Of a stretch of 64,000 nucleotides of DNA, positions 33,561-44,654 are shown one piece after another. The notes beneath the pieces were generated by a model. The model was not told the DNA's origin. It did not search any database and saw only the letters and a list, made by a program, of their open reading frames with translations. The DNA lies in NCBI GenBank assembly GCA_025765615.1, contig JAIVFJ010000018.1, positions 1-64,000 of the forward strand, written 5' to 3'. Every line of letters begins with the position of its first letter. The first letter of the stretch is position 1. This DNA is from Zopfochytrium polystomum. Lineage: Eukaryota; Chytridiomycota; Chytridiomycetes; Chytridiales; Chytridiaceae. A program made the position numbers and the translations under genes.

Positions 33561-35832
33561 TCACTCAACGGCGACCGGCGGGCCCTGCGCTTTGATGACG
33601 CGCTGCTTGACAAAGAACGCGGCGGCAAACATGATGCACGGGAACACGAGCACGACGCGCAGGGTGGTCGAGTACGCGGCGGTGTACGACTCGAGCAGCT
33701 CCTGCAGGGCCTGGGCGGCGTCGGGCAGTTTGCCGACCTGCGCCGCGAGGAGCTCCCTCAGCACGACGACCTGGTTGCTGTCAAAGGCGTTGAACGGTGG
33801 GCGGGAGAGGACCGCCTTGAGAGTCGGGTGCGAGGCGATCTGGGAGCTGAGGGCATTGTTGAGGACGGTGCCGGCGATTGCGATACCGACGGTGGAGCCA
33901 AGGGTTTGGAAGAACTGGCTGCTGGCGGTGGCGATGGCGATGAAGCGGGGCGGGACGGCGGCCTGGATGCCGATGACGCGGATCTGGAGGACGCAGCCGA
34001 AGCCAACGCCGATGATCAGGATGAAGACGACCTGCTGCGCGAGCGGCGAGTCGGCCGTCAGGAACGACGTCGCGATTAGCCCACCCAGCGCGATCACAGG
34101 GCCGACAAAGAGCCACAGGACGTACTGGCCCGTGCGCGAGACGAGGACGCCCGACAGGATGGCGAGCACGACGACGCCGCCCACGAGCGGCACACTCTTG
34201 AGACCCGCGACCGTTGCGGACACGCCGTAGTTGATTTGGAAAAACAGCCTGCGTTACAGTCATTCACGGCAAAAAAAGAATCAAGGAAACTATGAGCGAA
34301 AATGACTTAAAAAAAATGGAAATCAAAAGGCAACTCACGCAAGGTAGTACACGCTAGATAGGAACGAACCGCCCAAAAACACCGCAATAACGAGGAGGGC
34401 CACCACGCTCTGGTCGGTAAACATGGCGGGCGGCACCATCGGGAACTTTGCGACCTTGTTCTCGACGTACAAGAACGCGGCGAGCAGGACGGCGGCGGCA
34501 CAAAACATGGCGATGGTTTGCGGGGCGCTCCAGGCCCAGACGGCGCCGCCGAGCTGGAGCGGGGTGACAAACAGCGAGACGCCGACGGCGATGATGGCGG
34601 CGCCGATGTAGTCGATGCGCGCGGCGTTTTCGCGCATGGTGCCTTCGGGCGGGGGGAAGTTGAGGAACAGGATGACGACGATGACGGTGATGACGCCTGC
34701 GGGGATGTTGATGAAGAAGCACCAGCGCCACAGGCCGGCGTCGGACAGGCCGCCGCCGATCAGCGGGCCGATGAGGGACGACAGGCCAAAGGTGGCGCCG
34801 AACACGCCCTGGTACTTGCCGCGGTCCTGGATCGAGACGATGTCGGACACGATGATGAAGATCAGCGAGAAGATGCCGCCGCCGCCGATGCCCGCCACGC
34901 CGCGACCGATGATGAGCACCTCCATCGACGAGGCGATGCCGCACAGGAGCGAGCCGACCTCGAACATGACGATCGCAAACACAAACACCCATTTGCCTAT
35001 GGGGAGTCGAGGGCACGGGTTAGTGTCAGTATTAAAGACTGCAATGTTACGCTCGCGGACAGTGGGGAACAAAACGCTTGTCCGGCCTGGCGCGGTTGCG
35101 AAGCGGAAAGAAAACAGAGAAATAGACAAAAATTATTCTTGTCGCTTACGTCCAAACAGATCGGCCAAATTCCCGTAGCTGATTGGTCACCAACCAGGTG
35201 GGTGGGTGGGCGGGTGGAGAATAGGGCGGGAAAAATTTGAAAGAGGTCAGCAGAGCAGGTAAGACTGCCACATTGGGAAGGCAGCGGTCGCACAAAAAGA
35301 CAAAAAAGAAAGAGAAAGAGAAAATAGGAAGTGAAACATGGAGGGCAAACTGTGAAGCCGTAACTTACATGAGCGTGACGGCGGTGGCCGAAATCAAGTA
35401 CGCGGTGCCGATCCACGACACGAGCTCCTGCTTGCCGAGGTCCTTGACGATCACGAGCAGCGCGGTGGCGACGATGGTCTGGTCGAGGGCCGCGAGCAGC
35501 AGCGACAGGATCAGGCACAGGAAGACCAGCCCGAACGCCACCCGCGACAGCGGCACGCGCACGTAGGCCGGGTCCAGCTGGTGCTGCTCCTCGGCGTCCT
35601 TGGCGCGGGCGTCGTCGGCGGCGGTGGTGGCGCCGGCGGTGGTGCTGGTTGCGGTGCCGGCGCCGTCGATGCCGTCGAGCTGCTGCTGCTCCTGCTCCTT
35701 GTCCAGCTTCTTGTCGGTCAGGGCGGGGAGGATGTCGAGGGAGTGAGGCTTGTCAGATGCTGCTGCTGCTGCTGCTGCTGCTGTTGTTGGCTCGTCCTCT
35801 GTCCTCACAGCGGCGGCGTCGGCGGATGCCAT
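33561..35832 (-). CDS. MFS drug/H+ antiporter, DHA2 type (14 membrane spans)
   Basis: Four exons: 35832-35369, 35178-35150, 34996-34339, 34248-33561, phases consistent, 612 residues. The first 105 residues are a hydrophilic, Ala- and Gln-rich cytosolic tail. The membrane part starts with LAALDQTIVATAL (span 1), then YGNLADLFGRK (the loop motif of the superfamily, split by two introns), GRGVAGIGGGG (span 4) and LSSLIGPLIGG with WRWCFFINIPAG, the antiporter signature of the multidrug family. Hydrophobic segments continue to residue about 600. Such proteins export small toxic compounds across the plasma membrane using protons; the substrate cannot be read from sequence. No biosynthetic cluster surrounds it. 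Confidence 0.93.
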
Positions 35833-37234
35833 CGTGTGATTTTTTTTCGCACTAGGGTGCTTTTTTTCTTGTCATCCTTTGCATTGGGTGGAGGGTTTTT
35901 TATATCAATCAATTTTTATTACGCAAACCGAGAAAAAAAAAAAAAAAAAGGAAAACCCGAGCGCGGAAAAGGAAATAAAATTTATGAACGTCTGTTGCTA
36001 CTTTTTTTCAAAACACAAAACAGAATTTTGGAAGAAAAAAAAGAAGCAGCAGCCGAGAGTCACGTGATGGAAAGCAGACGGATGTGATCGGAGGTGACTC
36101 CGTAAACATTGGGAGAGAGAGACCGGGAGACAGAGAAGGACGAGGGAGAGCGAGAGAGAGAGACGGGAGAGACAGACAGATCGTCGCACGCACTTCTTCC
36201 ATTCGTCTCCATCGAGTCCGCACGTAACAAAGCAAGGTAAAGCTGTAGTCCGGAATCCTCTGTGCCATTCTCAACGATTCGCTTTGTTGGTGTTTCAATT
36301 TGCAAATTGGAGAGTGACAAGCGACAGCATACACATAGCTTGTCTTTCAAGAGAGTGTATGCAGGACTACGTCATGAATGTGACTCATGAGGAGCAAACC
36401 ATGTGCGTTTTTAGTAAATCTGTGGAGGCAGCCATAGCTTCCTTACCTTAAGGACAAGTCGCACGTTTGTTCAAGTTTGCATAACAGAATTTTTCTCTTT
36501 CCTCTCCAAGTTGGGGAGAAGGACCACCCACAAACACACATCTCCACTTCATTCACTCCTTCCACTCACTCACTCAGAGTAGACTGTTTACACCTCTATC
36601 TGTTTTTCTCTCTCTCTCCATGTTGAAGTTGCAGTGTAGAAGGCGACGTCGTGAGTGGAGGCAGCATTGCAAGAAGGTTGAAGGTTGAGGAACCGAGGCT
36701 TGAATTGAGATCTTGTACAAGGGAGTGAGCGTAGCAAGCGACCAAGGGAAAGTGGGTAAAGAGAGCTTGTTTTAGACAGGGACTGGCAAATTGGAGTGAG
36801 AGTTTTTTTTCAATAAGAAAACTCTGCCCAATTTATACTCCTGCAGGGAGTTTGACCAGTTTTCCTGTTTTGCCTATCTGAACAAGTTGCAAACTGCTTC
36901 AGACAGGACTTTGCTTTGGGGAGGTGTTGTAAACCCCTTCCCACAGAGGGAGGGTGATTTGAAATATTCAGAGCATTTCAAATCAACCAAGGTCTGTCCA
37001 GAGGTCTGTGTGCAGTGACCAGTCTTCCCACAGAGGAACGATGATTTGAAATCATCCCCTGGCTCAACATTGGTTCAGACAACAGTCAGCTGACCTGGAG
37101 CTGCTGTGAGCTGCCCCAGTTCGACATTCTCTGAACCCATTGAGTGTGATTCTAATCGCATTGTCCTCGCCGGCGAAGCCTAGGAAAGCAAAGCTATAAT
37201 CACTGCCGTCTTCACCTAACTCTTTTTGTTGAAT
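35833..37234. other. Gene-poor region with repeats
   Basis: Contains A-runs, a dispersed 50-bp repeat at 36495-36549 (also at 60425-60477), and two copies of CTTCCCACAGAGG followed by TGATTTGAAAT (about 36938-36966 and 37022-37050). Each copy lies in or next to a small perfect palindrome (GATTTGAAAT...ATTTCAAATC; GATGATTTGAAATCATC). It may be a decayed short transposon; no gene seen. Confidence 0.4.
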
Positions 37235-38109
37235 TCAGATTAGGCCTTTCGGCTTACCCAACTTAGTGTAAGTCGCATCAGTGGCAGCGACGAGGCCGCT
37301 GTCGACGTAGGAAGTTGACTTCCTAGGCTCAAATATCAACACAAGGTCATTTGCGACCTCCTTGGTTGTGATCCCCTTGGTGGCATCTATCATTGCAGCT
37401 GTCATTGTTGTCACAGCGGTTGTTGCCCCCTTGACGCCAGTTGTGGTTGTTGCAGTGGTTCCTGCTGTCTTCTTCTTCATCTGCCTCAAGGGCAGTCAAG
37501 ACAGCAGTAGGCTCATCCATGATGTTCTGTAGATCGTTGAAGCAGGTGTCATTGTTTCAAAGTGCTGCCACAAATGGTCCAAAACAACTATGGGCTGAGT
37601 CGCACGCGAGGTCTGTGTGCAGTTTGCTCTGCAGTTTGCGCACAAGCTCATCAGGTCAGTCCTGGCCATGACCTTGGACAAACAGTCGCTGAAGTCACTC
37701 ACACACACAAGAATTCAGGTCTTGGTAACGCAAGGGGCTTTGAGTGTCTGTGTGTAGCTGCGGAGCCTGATCGTCAAAGCTGACTGAGCTGTTTTCGTTC
37801 TCCTTGATGAAGGTGGCATGTATCTTCAGCACGGCATTCATGAACTCTGATGAAGTGATGATGTGATGCTGAATCTGGTACTTGACAGTTGCTTCAACAG
37901 TCACTGGTCCAGCGTTAGCTTGCTCAGCAGCAGTCAGCACATAGAGATGGTTTGGTGAGAGTGTTTCGCCGGCCTTCAGCTCTGGTGTGCTGTGCCCACC
38001 ATTTTGACAGTGCAGCCAGAAACGCCATCCATCCCACTGATCCTTGGGTAGATGTGTGATGTACGTATGGTGGGCCTCCTCATTGCAGAAAGGCCTCTCG
38101 AGAGGGAAT
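37235..38109 (-). pseudogene. Uncharacterised, broken coding fragment
   Basis: On the minus strand about 140 codons from 38109 to 37695 read openly with protein-like composition (for example PKDQWDGWRFWLHC, then TSSEFMNAVLKIHATF). The frame then changes to 37708-37496 and again to 37489-37235, which is Thr/Ala-rich. No intron with good borders joins the pieces and no start codon is evident. No family recognised. Probably a decayed gene or transposon piece. Confidence 0.3.
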
Positions 38110-38139
38110 AGGTCTCTGCTTTAGATCATGGATTCCTTT

Positions 38140-39121
38140 TATGCCAATAACCTTGATCTGAAGGTTGCTAAAAAAGCCCGATTGTTGGGTTCGGCAGAAA
38201 ACATTTTCCGCGTTTGACCAAAAATAAAAACCGCAGCGGTTTTTTTCTTTTTTTTATTATTATTCCGTTTTGGGCTTGAAAGTACAGTAAATGGGACGAC
38301 GCTTCCAGCCCTTCCGAATTGGCAAGACGTCCCACCTCCGAGTTTCCAGGGAAGCAAACCGCCTAGGAAGCCAGAATCGAAGATGGCGGCCCATCCTGCG
38401 GTGGCAAACCAGGGCTGACCGAGGAAAAAGGACGTGAGGGGGGGGAGAAAAGGATGGAAGGAAGTGGAAAAAAGGAGCAGACACAACATTGGGCGAAAGG
38501 TGTGGGAGCAAAACCTTGATGATGAAGATGCTCGAAGTGGAACTATGTATTCGTGAAAGTAAAAGTAGAGCTAAGGAGCCTGCACTGATTGTCGCGCCCT
38601 CCTTGTACCTTGCTCTTCGTCCCCACGCTGCACTCGGTTTGGCGGATTTCATTTGGGTTCTCTGCGCTCAGGGGTGTACGGGACGGTGTAACACAGTAAC
38701 TTTTCCAGGAATTGTTGTAGTTCTCTGCTTTTTTTATTTCAGCTTCTTTCCCACTCGACGGGAAGATTGCGAGAAAGAGAGGGGGGACCGAGATAAGGAG
38801 AATCGAAAAAGGAGAGGGGGGTGAAAGCGAGTGTGGCGCAAAGGCGTGTACGTAACTGTGTATATGTAGCAGTGGAGGGGGGTGCCAACAACAAGAAGGT
38901 AGAGTCCAATGGATAGCAGGGACACAGACAGAGAGGAGTTGGGTGGGGCCAAGAGACATAACCGTTCTCGTTGTTGCTCGGAGCGACACCAAACAAGAAG
39001 AAAAAATGAGAGAGAGGGACTGGCGACAAAGAAAACCCGAGGCGCACACCGACGAAAAAGGAAGGGAAACTATCCGAGTGAAAGAGAAAAAAAACCCTAA
39101 CCAAACGATAGTGGGCCACCC
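38140..39121. other. No gene seen
   Basis: Overlapping short frames on both strands without domain or intron support; likely the 3' flank of the following minus-strand gene on the right side. Confidence 0.4.
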
Positions 39122-40693
39122 TCACGCCTTGAGCACAGCCAGGACTGTCGCGGGGACGGTGGTGCCGCCGGCCAAAGTCAGGTCTGTCGTCGCAGTCAGT
39201 GGAGCGACTGTGAAGGTGATGCCTGCGGCTGCGGCAGCGGGAGAGGTGGCGGCGTCGGCGTACGAGCACGGGGTGTCGAAGACAATGTTCCCGCCGTAGT
39301 AAGGCATGTCGTCTTTCTCGGTCAGGGTGACCGAGTTGCCGGTGGCAACCTGGTCGCCGCCGTTAAACGACACGACGTTGAGCGGGGCGCCGTTCTTGAA
39401 GACCGAGAGCTGGATCTGAGGCAGGCCGCACTCACCGGCGGGGAAGCCCGGGCAGGCGGAGGCGACGGACGGGGTGACGGCCGAGACCTGGAGGTTCAGC
39501 TGGGTCGTGAGCTTGCCGTCGCCCGTGCACCAGCCAGAGCCAGAGAAGCCAGGGTTGATGGTGTGGGTGACGGTAGTGCCTGCAGCGGGCGCACCGCCGA
39601 CAGCGTTGGCTCCGCCGGTCGTAGTCGGCGGCGGGACGGTGACTGTGACGGTTTGGGTGACGAGGGCGGTGACAGTGACAGTGGAACCAGTCCCGGGAGT
39701 GGGAGTGGGGGCGGGGGTGGGGGCAGCCTGCTGGCCGGGGGTGACAGTGATGGTTGAAGTAACGAGAGCGGTGACGGTGACAGTAGAAGGAGCAGCGCCG
39801 CCGCCGGTTGTCATGGTAGCCACAGCGGTGGTGGTGACAGCCACAGGGGGCGCATTTGCGACCGTGGTGGTGGCCGCGGTGGTGGTGGTCGCGGGCGCCG
39901 GAGCGGGAGCATTAGCGTTGCAACCAATGGGGCTCGTGCTGAGCGCAATGTCGTCCAAAAAGACCTGGAAGTTGAAGGTGGTCGCTTGGAAGTTCCACCA
40001 CCCCATTTGGATTTTGTTCCACACGGGGAAGACTAGGTCGACCTGGGTGCCTCCGTGGTTCTTCTGAGACACGGTAAGCTGCGGTTGGGGAACGCCGTCC
40101 ATGGAGACCGTGACCGAGTTGTCGGCGGCGTTCACAAAGTACTCAAAGCAGACGTACTTTGCGTTCACGGCAGGCTGGGTGGTCTTCCAGTTTGTCCAGT
40201 CGCCGGTCGGGCCGCCGTCGGCGCCGACGCCCCAGAAAGTGTTCTGGCCGACGCCTTGGCCGGGGATGAACTGTCCGCCAATGGGCCGCAGCATGGTGCC
40301 ATCGCCGACGCCGCTGAGCTGGACATTGATCCAGTGCGAAAAGTCGGGCTGCGTGGGGAAGTTGTTAACAAACAGGTTCATGCGGCCGTAGAACGAGTTT
40401 CCGGGTGGGGCGAAGGTGTTTGGGACGAGCAGGGCCATCCCATTGCCGGTTACGTCCAGGCGAAGGGCCTTTTTGCCGTTTGCAGGGTTGGCCGTGTCGA
40501 TCGAAGCAACAGCGTTCGAGGCCTGAATGGCCCAGTTAGCGGAAGTGGCAGCGGTCAGCGCCTCGAAGTCCTCCGAGAAGAAGATCTGGGCGGCGGCAGG
40601 GGCGGCGACGTTGACCGTGGTGGCGGCGGCGGCCAGGAGTGCGGTGGCGGCGGCGGCGGCAGAGGGGCCGCGACGCCAGGGGCGGCGGCGCAT
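39122..40693 (-). CDS. Secreted Cip1-like (polysaccharide-lyase-fold) protein
   Basis: Single exon. I chose ATG at 40693 (523 residues) because it opens with a classic signal peptide: basic head RRRPWRRG, a long Ala/Leu core and AxA before QIFF. The frame stays open upstream to ATGs at 40762 and 40873. After cleavage comes a domain of about 230 residues beginning FFSEDFEAL and containing FYGRMNLFV, RPIGGQF, WGVGADGGPTGDWTNW and LDDIALSTSPIGC. This is the pattern of Cip1-like beta-jelly-roll proteins found with fungal and bacterial polysaccharide degradation. A Thr/Val/Pro-rich linker follows (TVTVTALVT repeats), then a C-terminal domain of about 150 residues with four Cys that I do not recognise. 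No clear GPI signal. Probably acts outside the cell on plant or algal polysaccharide. Confidence 0.75.
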   Translation of the reverse strand: MRRRPWRRGPSAAAAATALLAAAATTVNVAAPAAAQIFFSEDFEALTAATSANWAIQASNAVASIDTANPANGKKALRLDVTGNGMALLVPNTFAPPGNSFYGRMNLFVNNFPTQPDFSHWINVQLSGVGDGTMLRPIGGQFIPGQGVGQNTFWGVGADGGPTGDWTNWKTTQPAVNAKYVCFEYFVNAADNSVTVSMDGVPQPQLTVSQKNHGGTQVDLVFPVWNKIQMGWWNFQATTFNFQVFLDDIALSTSPIGCNANAPAPAPATTTTAATTTVANAPPVAVTTTAVATMTTGGGAAPSTVTVTALVTSTITVTPGQQAAPTPAPTPTPGTGSTVTVTALVTQTVTVTVPPPTTTGGANAVGGAPAAGTTVTHTINPGFSGSGWCTGDGKLTTQLNLQVSAVTPSVASACPGFPAGECGLPQIQLSVFKNGAPLNVVSFNGGDQVATGNSVTLTEKDDMPYYGGNIVFDTPCSYADAATSPAAAAAGITFTVAPLTATTDLTLAGGTTVPATVLAVLKA

Positions 40694-40873
40694 CGGTGTT
40701 GACTTTGGTGACGGTGACGACGATGATGGCGAGGACGAGGAGGGGTAAGACGCCGACAACATTCTGCTGGGGTGCTGCTGGGGGAGGGGAGGGAGTGTAT
40801 TACGGAGGTGTGTACCTTCGCGACGAGGAGCGAGTGCGGGTGGGCGGGGAAGGGGATGGTTGCGTGGGAACAA

Positions 40874-41995
40874 ACAAAAAGAAGGGACGAAGAGCGGGGG
40901 GCGTGTGTGTGTGTGTGCGTGTCAATGAGCAAAGACCAAGAGTTTTCCTTTGTTTCGAGCGGCAAGAATTTTTTTTTTTTTACCGCTTGTTGAGCGGCGA
41001 CCGCGCGGCGGCCGAGAGGCAGGCGGACAGACAGACGGAGGCAGATAGATGGAAATGATAGACCCGCATTGTGGGGGCGGAGAGGTCCCAGACAGGCAAG
41101 CAGGCCTACAGGACCAGCAGCAGCAGCCGGGCCGCAGATTATGGACAAGACAAGAACTGACAGAGTTAGTTCAGCAGACAGTCAGGCAGACAGACAGACC
41201 ATGGACGGCCGGAATGGAGGCATGCTTCCACTTTGAGCCAAAAGCTGAAACAATCAATGTCAATCATGCACCAAATGACCGGAAAGGAAAGATAAAATTT
41301 CAAGAAAGACAACCCAGCATTTCTTTCATGCGGCGTGTTTGCCTGATTGTTCCATGGAAAAACTTTGCGCCTTTTCGTTTGTCTCGTGCGTCTGTCACTC
41401 TGTCTGTCCAAATGTCTGTCTCTCTGCCACTCTCGCTCTGAATTGATTGCATCATTTTCTTCTATGCCGCGCGGGAATTGCTTACATCTAAGCAGGTTCA
41501 GGTTGAACCGTCGCCAACGTTCACAACAGCACCAGAGTTCCATTCTCGCCAAAATCAGAGATTCGTATAATCATATCGTGATGGTGCAGGAAATTCTCTC
41601 TTTTTGCGTTATTGCTTGTCGCTTTACGACATATCGTGGTATTTTATTGCAAGAATATCCGCACATTGATTGGAAATCTTGGTCCTCACCTTATTTGATT
41701 CAACTTTTTTTTTCTTTTTTTTTTTTCCTGTCAGTCGGACGGGATCTTGCAGAATGCTAATTTTTCGTCGATTTTCGACGAACTCGAATTTTTACTGATT
41801 AAAAATCGGACAAACTGAATTCTAACCTCACAATTTTTTCAGGCGATCGACCACTTCCAGAACCTTCGCATTTTGCAGAAATGCGTAAGACACATTTGCT
41901 GGAGCAAATGCATTTGATTTCTGTCCAGGTCTGCCTGGCGATGGCCTAGGCCTCAGGAGGACTCCATATGAGATTCCCAAGTATCTCACATATGG
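40874..41995. other. Gene-poor region
   Basis: CAGACAGA-type simple sequence (about 41020-41200 and, in reverse, 41390-41420) and T runs. No gene supported. Confidence 0.4.
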
Positions 41996-42556
41996 TGTTG
42001 GCCATATTATAGGTTCTCAACAAGCTCTTACTTTACTATGCGACATATAACACATCATATGTTTTATATAACGAAAGACCCTATGTGAAAGAGGGATCGA
42101 TTCCAGTCGTTCCCATAATTTTTCTAAATTTTTCTACTATGTAGACTAATTATGCAGACTCATCTTCAAGTTCCCCGGTCTAATTGCGCTGTATTTCACT
42201 ATCTTTGATAGTGAGGAAGAGCTCTCTTTGGCTCTTGAGTTACAATTAGGGTCTGAGTAACTTGAGCGCCCCACTTGTTATATGTTTACATATTCTTGTG
42301 AATGCTTCTTATCTCTCAGCTTTTCTCCCTTGTCATTAATTTTCATTCTTCCTTTCATTTTTCTTCAAACATTTTTCTTCCTTTCTTCCTTCTTTCTTTT
42401 TCTTTCTTTCCCAATGCCACGCTCCAAATAAATAGCTGCCCTTGGAGAAGCAGCCTATAATCTCTCTTAAAACAACCAACACAAGACCCTACAACCGGAT
42501 TTGATACGAAGATCTCATATCCAATTACAAACCCAAAGCCAGGCCGAAGCGTAACA
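41996..42556 (+). repeat. Candidate Ty1/copia-type LTR
   Basis: Begins TGTTGGCCATATTATAGG and ends GCGTAACA, with the TG...CA borders and lengths usual for copia LTRs. An AAATAAATA signal lies near the end and a CTTTC-rich tract at about 42360-42410. One base after the end is TGGT, the usual start of a tRNA primer site. The flanking five bases do not match (TATGG against CTGGT), so it is a 5' LTR remnant or a rearranged solo copy. No second copy in the window confirms it. Confidence 0.45.
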
Positions 42557-43138
42557 CTGGTGGAAAATCAATCCTCAGCACTTCGTTCGTGAGCTAAACA
42601 GTGCGCTATTATATCTGTCATCACAAAATCCGAACTGCATGCCAGACAGTCCATTTATTATGCCTGCTTCATTTGTCTATGTGTGTCTACTTCTTTGAAT
42701 TTTGTCCTTTTGTTGTCTGGAACTGTCTGCTGCAGCCATCCCTGATGAGTCCTGTCTGCCACGCTGACACAACACCTCTGCAAAGTCGCTTTCACCCAGC
42801 AGAGTCATTTTGCCGAAGCAGACCAAAAGGGTCCCGACAGGCGCGATACTCCTGTCTCCACTATAGACAGATTTCATCCCCTTCACCGGCCTACGTGGGC
42901 TGCAGTGGGTTTTGGACAGGCACTGCCTGCCTGTCTGACTCCTATGTGGACTCAACTGCTCCCCCTCCAACAGGTGTGAGACAGGTGCTTCTCGTTTGTC
43001 TCGTGCGGATTAGCCCGCAGGTGGAAAACGACGCCTGCCATCTGCCTGTCACCACTCACCCACACACCCTTCTCGCACCCATGCGCCACAACTCTGCCCC
43101 ACCAGCTCATAGGTGGACGGTCAGCGTCGCTGGCGTCC
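42557..43138. other. No gene seen
   Basis: A long plus-strand frame (42601-43326) runs into the solo LTR and shows no domain. Confidence 0.4.
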
Positions 43139-43143
43139 TTCTC

Positions 43144-43451
43144 TGTCAGGAACAGGGCAGGACAGGACAAGGCAGACAAGGAACTGAGAGGAGTGATGAT
43201 TGTATTGGAAACAATAATTCACTTGAGGGATGGGACAGGTCCCCCATCCCCCTTTTATACCTTTTGAGAGTGTTCCTTGTCAAGACTCCAAGAAAGTTCC
43301 AGAAAGAGCAATTAGTAATACAATGATACCAATGATACCAATGACAACAAGACAAGTCAGGAAAGCAAAGAAGGTTCCAGAAGGTTCCACAAGGTTCCAT
43401 GAAGGAATGTTCTAGAAGCTTCCAGAGGTTTCCAGAGGGTGATTCATAACA
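43144..43451 (-). mobile_element. Solo LTR (308 bp) with 5-bp target duplication
   Basis: Closely matches the LTR at 60559-60911. On the plus strand it reads TGTCAGGAACAGG to GATTCATAACA. The five bases before it (TTCTC, 43139-43143) are repeated after it (43452-43456), the footprint of a single integration followed by LTR-LTR recombination. It lacks one internal GAAGGTTCC/ATGAAGGAATG duplication present in the other copy. Confidence 0.9.
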
Positions 43452-43456
43452 TTCTC

Positions 43457-43975
43457 CTTTGCCCAAATGGAAAGAATGCAAACAGGTTCAGGGGGGTGTG
43501 GGTTTGGGGGGGTACGAATTAGGATTCTTCATTTTTACTCAGATACAGCAATGTTTTTTTATTATTTTGTTTGTTCTCAAGGGTGGGGAGAGGGAGCAAG
43601 GCAAATGTGATGAGGATCTGGGAAGATTTCTCGGGAGGTTGCTGGTCCGTGCTGGAGACTTCCCCCTTCCCCCTCCCTCCACTTTTTTTTTTTTAAAATG
43701 CCTGTAGGAGATTTTTTTTTTTTTTTTTTTTTTGGATTCTGAGGGATTCAAGTTTAGACTTTTTGTTGAGGTGTATGAGGGCAGATGCGTTGACATCGTT
43801 GTTGAGAACAGACGGATTTTTTTTTTTTTGGGGGGGCAGAACTTTCCCTGGGGTGTGATGTTTGTCAAACAAACCAGGTAAAAGTCAGGCCCTCCCAGTC
43901 AAGTTTTCCTATTTCAAATTGCTTCAAGGTGAAGCAACACTGATGGTGGTCTGTCTACCCAGACTTGAGCGATTG

Positions 43976-44013
<38 letters not shown>

Positions 44014-44654
44014 ACCAAAGCACCTGGGCACAGTTGTCAAAAGGAGCAGGAGGAAGTGGTCCGGAAACACGGGGCCCGAAATTGTCACCTTGGATTCATC
44101 AACTCAAACTTTTACTCTTGAAGACGGGGTTTAGAGGATCGTAAAATTGGTATGGGTAGGTGTGGGCAAACTTTCGAGCTGCTGGCTCCGTGAAGGCAGG
44201 GGGGTGGACAGAGAATGCGTCAAATCCCTACGTCATTTCACCCTTCACTCCTTGCGCTCCGTCACTCAGAGAAGACTGTTGACAGGGGCGGACCTTGGAG
44301 AATTTGTGCGTGAAAGTCCGAAGACAGATATCCAATAATGAGTTCATGAGAGTCGTAATTGTCTCCTTGTTCCCCTGCTCAGCGAATTAGACTGTTCTAC
44401 AAGGCCACAGCGGACGCAAAGCGTGCGAGGTGCGCGCACGGAAGAGTGATACGAGAATGATTGTAGACAAAAGCGAACTCTTGTTTTTGATTGTGGAGCA
44501 AGTGCGACGCGCAAAAGGGGAAAACCAACAACAGCAACCAATACAGCAACGAAAAATAAGCACGAACCAAAAAGCGGAAGCAACAATGAAAAACAACGAA
44601 AAAAAAACAGGAAAAAGAGACCCTCACACTCACAGCCATGTCAGCCAGTCAGGT
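43457..44654. other. Gene-poor region with homopolymers
   Basis: Contains T runs near 43684 and 43712 and a 36-base A run at 43976-44011. No gene supported; the right side is the 3' flank of the PRP39-like gene. Confidence 0.45.

Noticed and set aside
33781..35240. Long Arg- or Asp-rich frames on both strands over the transporter
   Set aside because: Alternative frames of GC-rich membrane-protein exons, with no start or domain support.
42601..43326. 241-codon plus-strand frame
   Set aside because: It reads into the solo LTR inserted at 43144 and has no recognisable domain.
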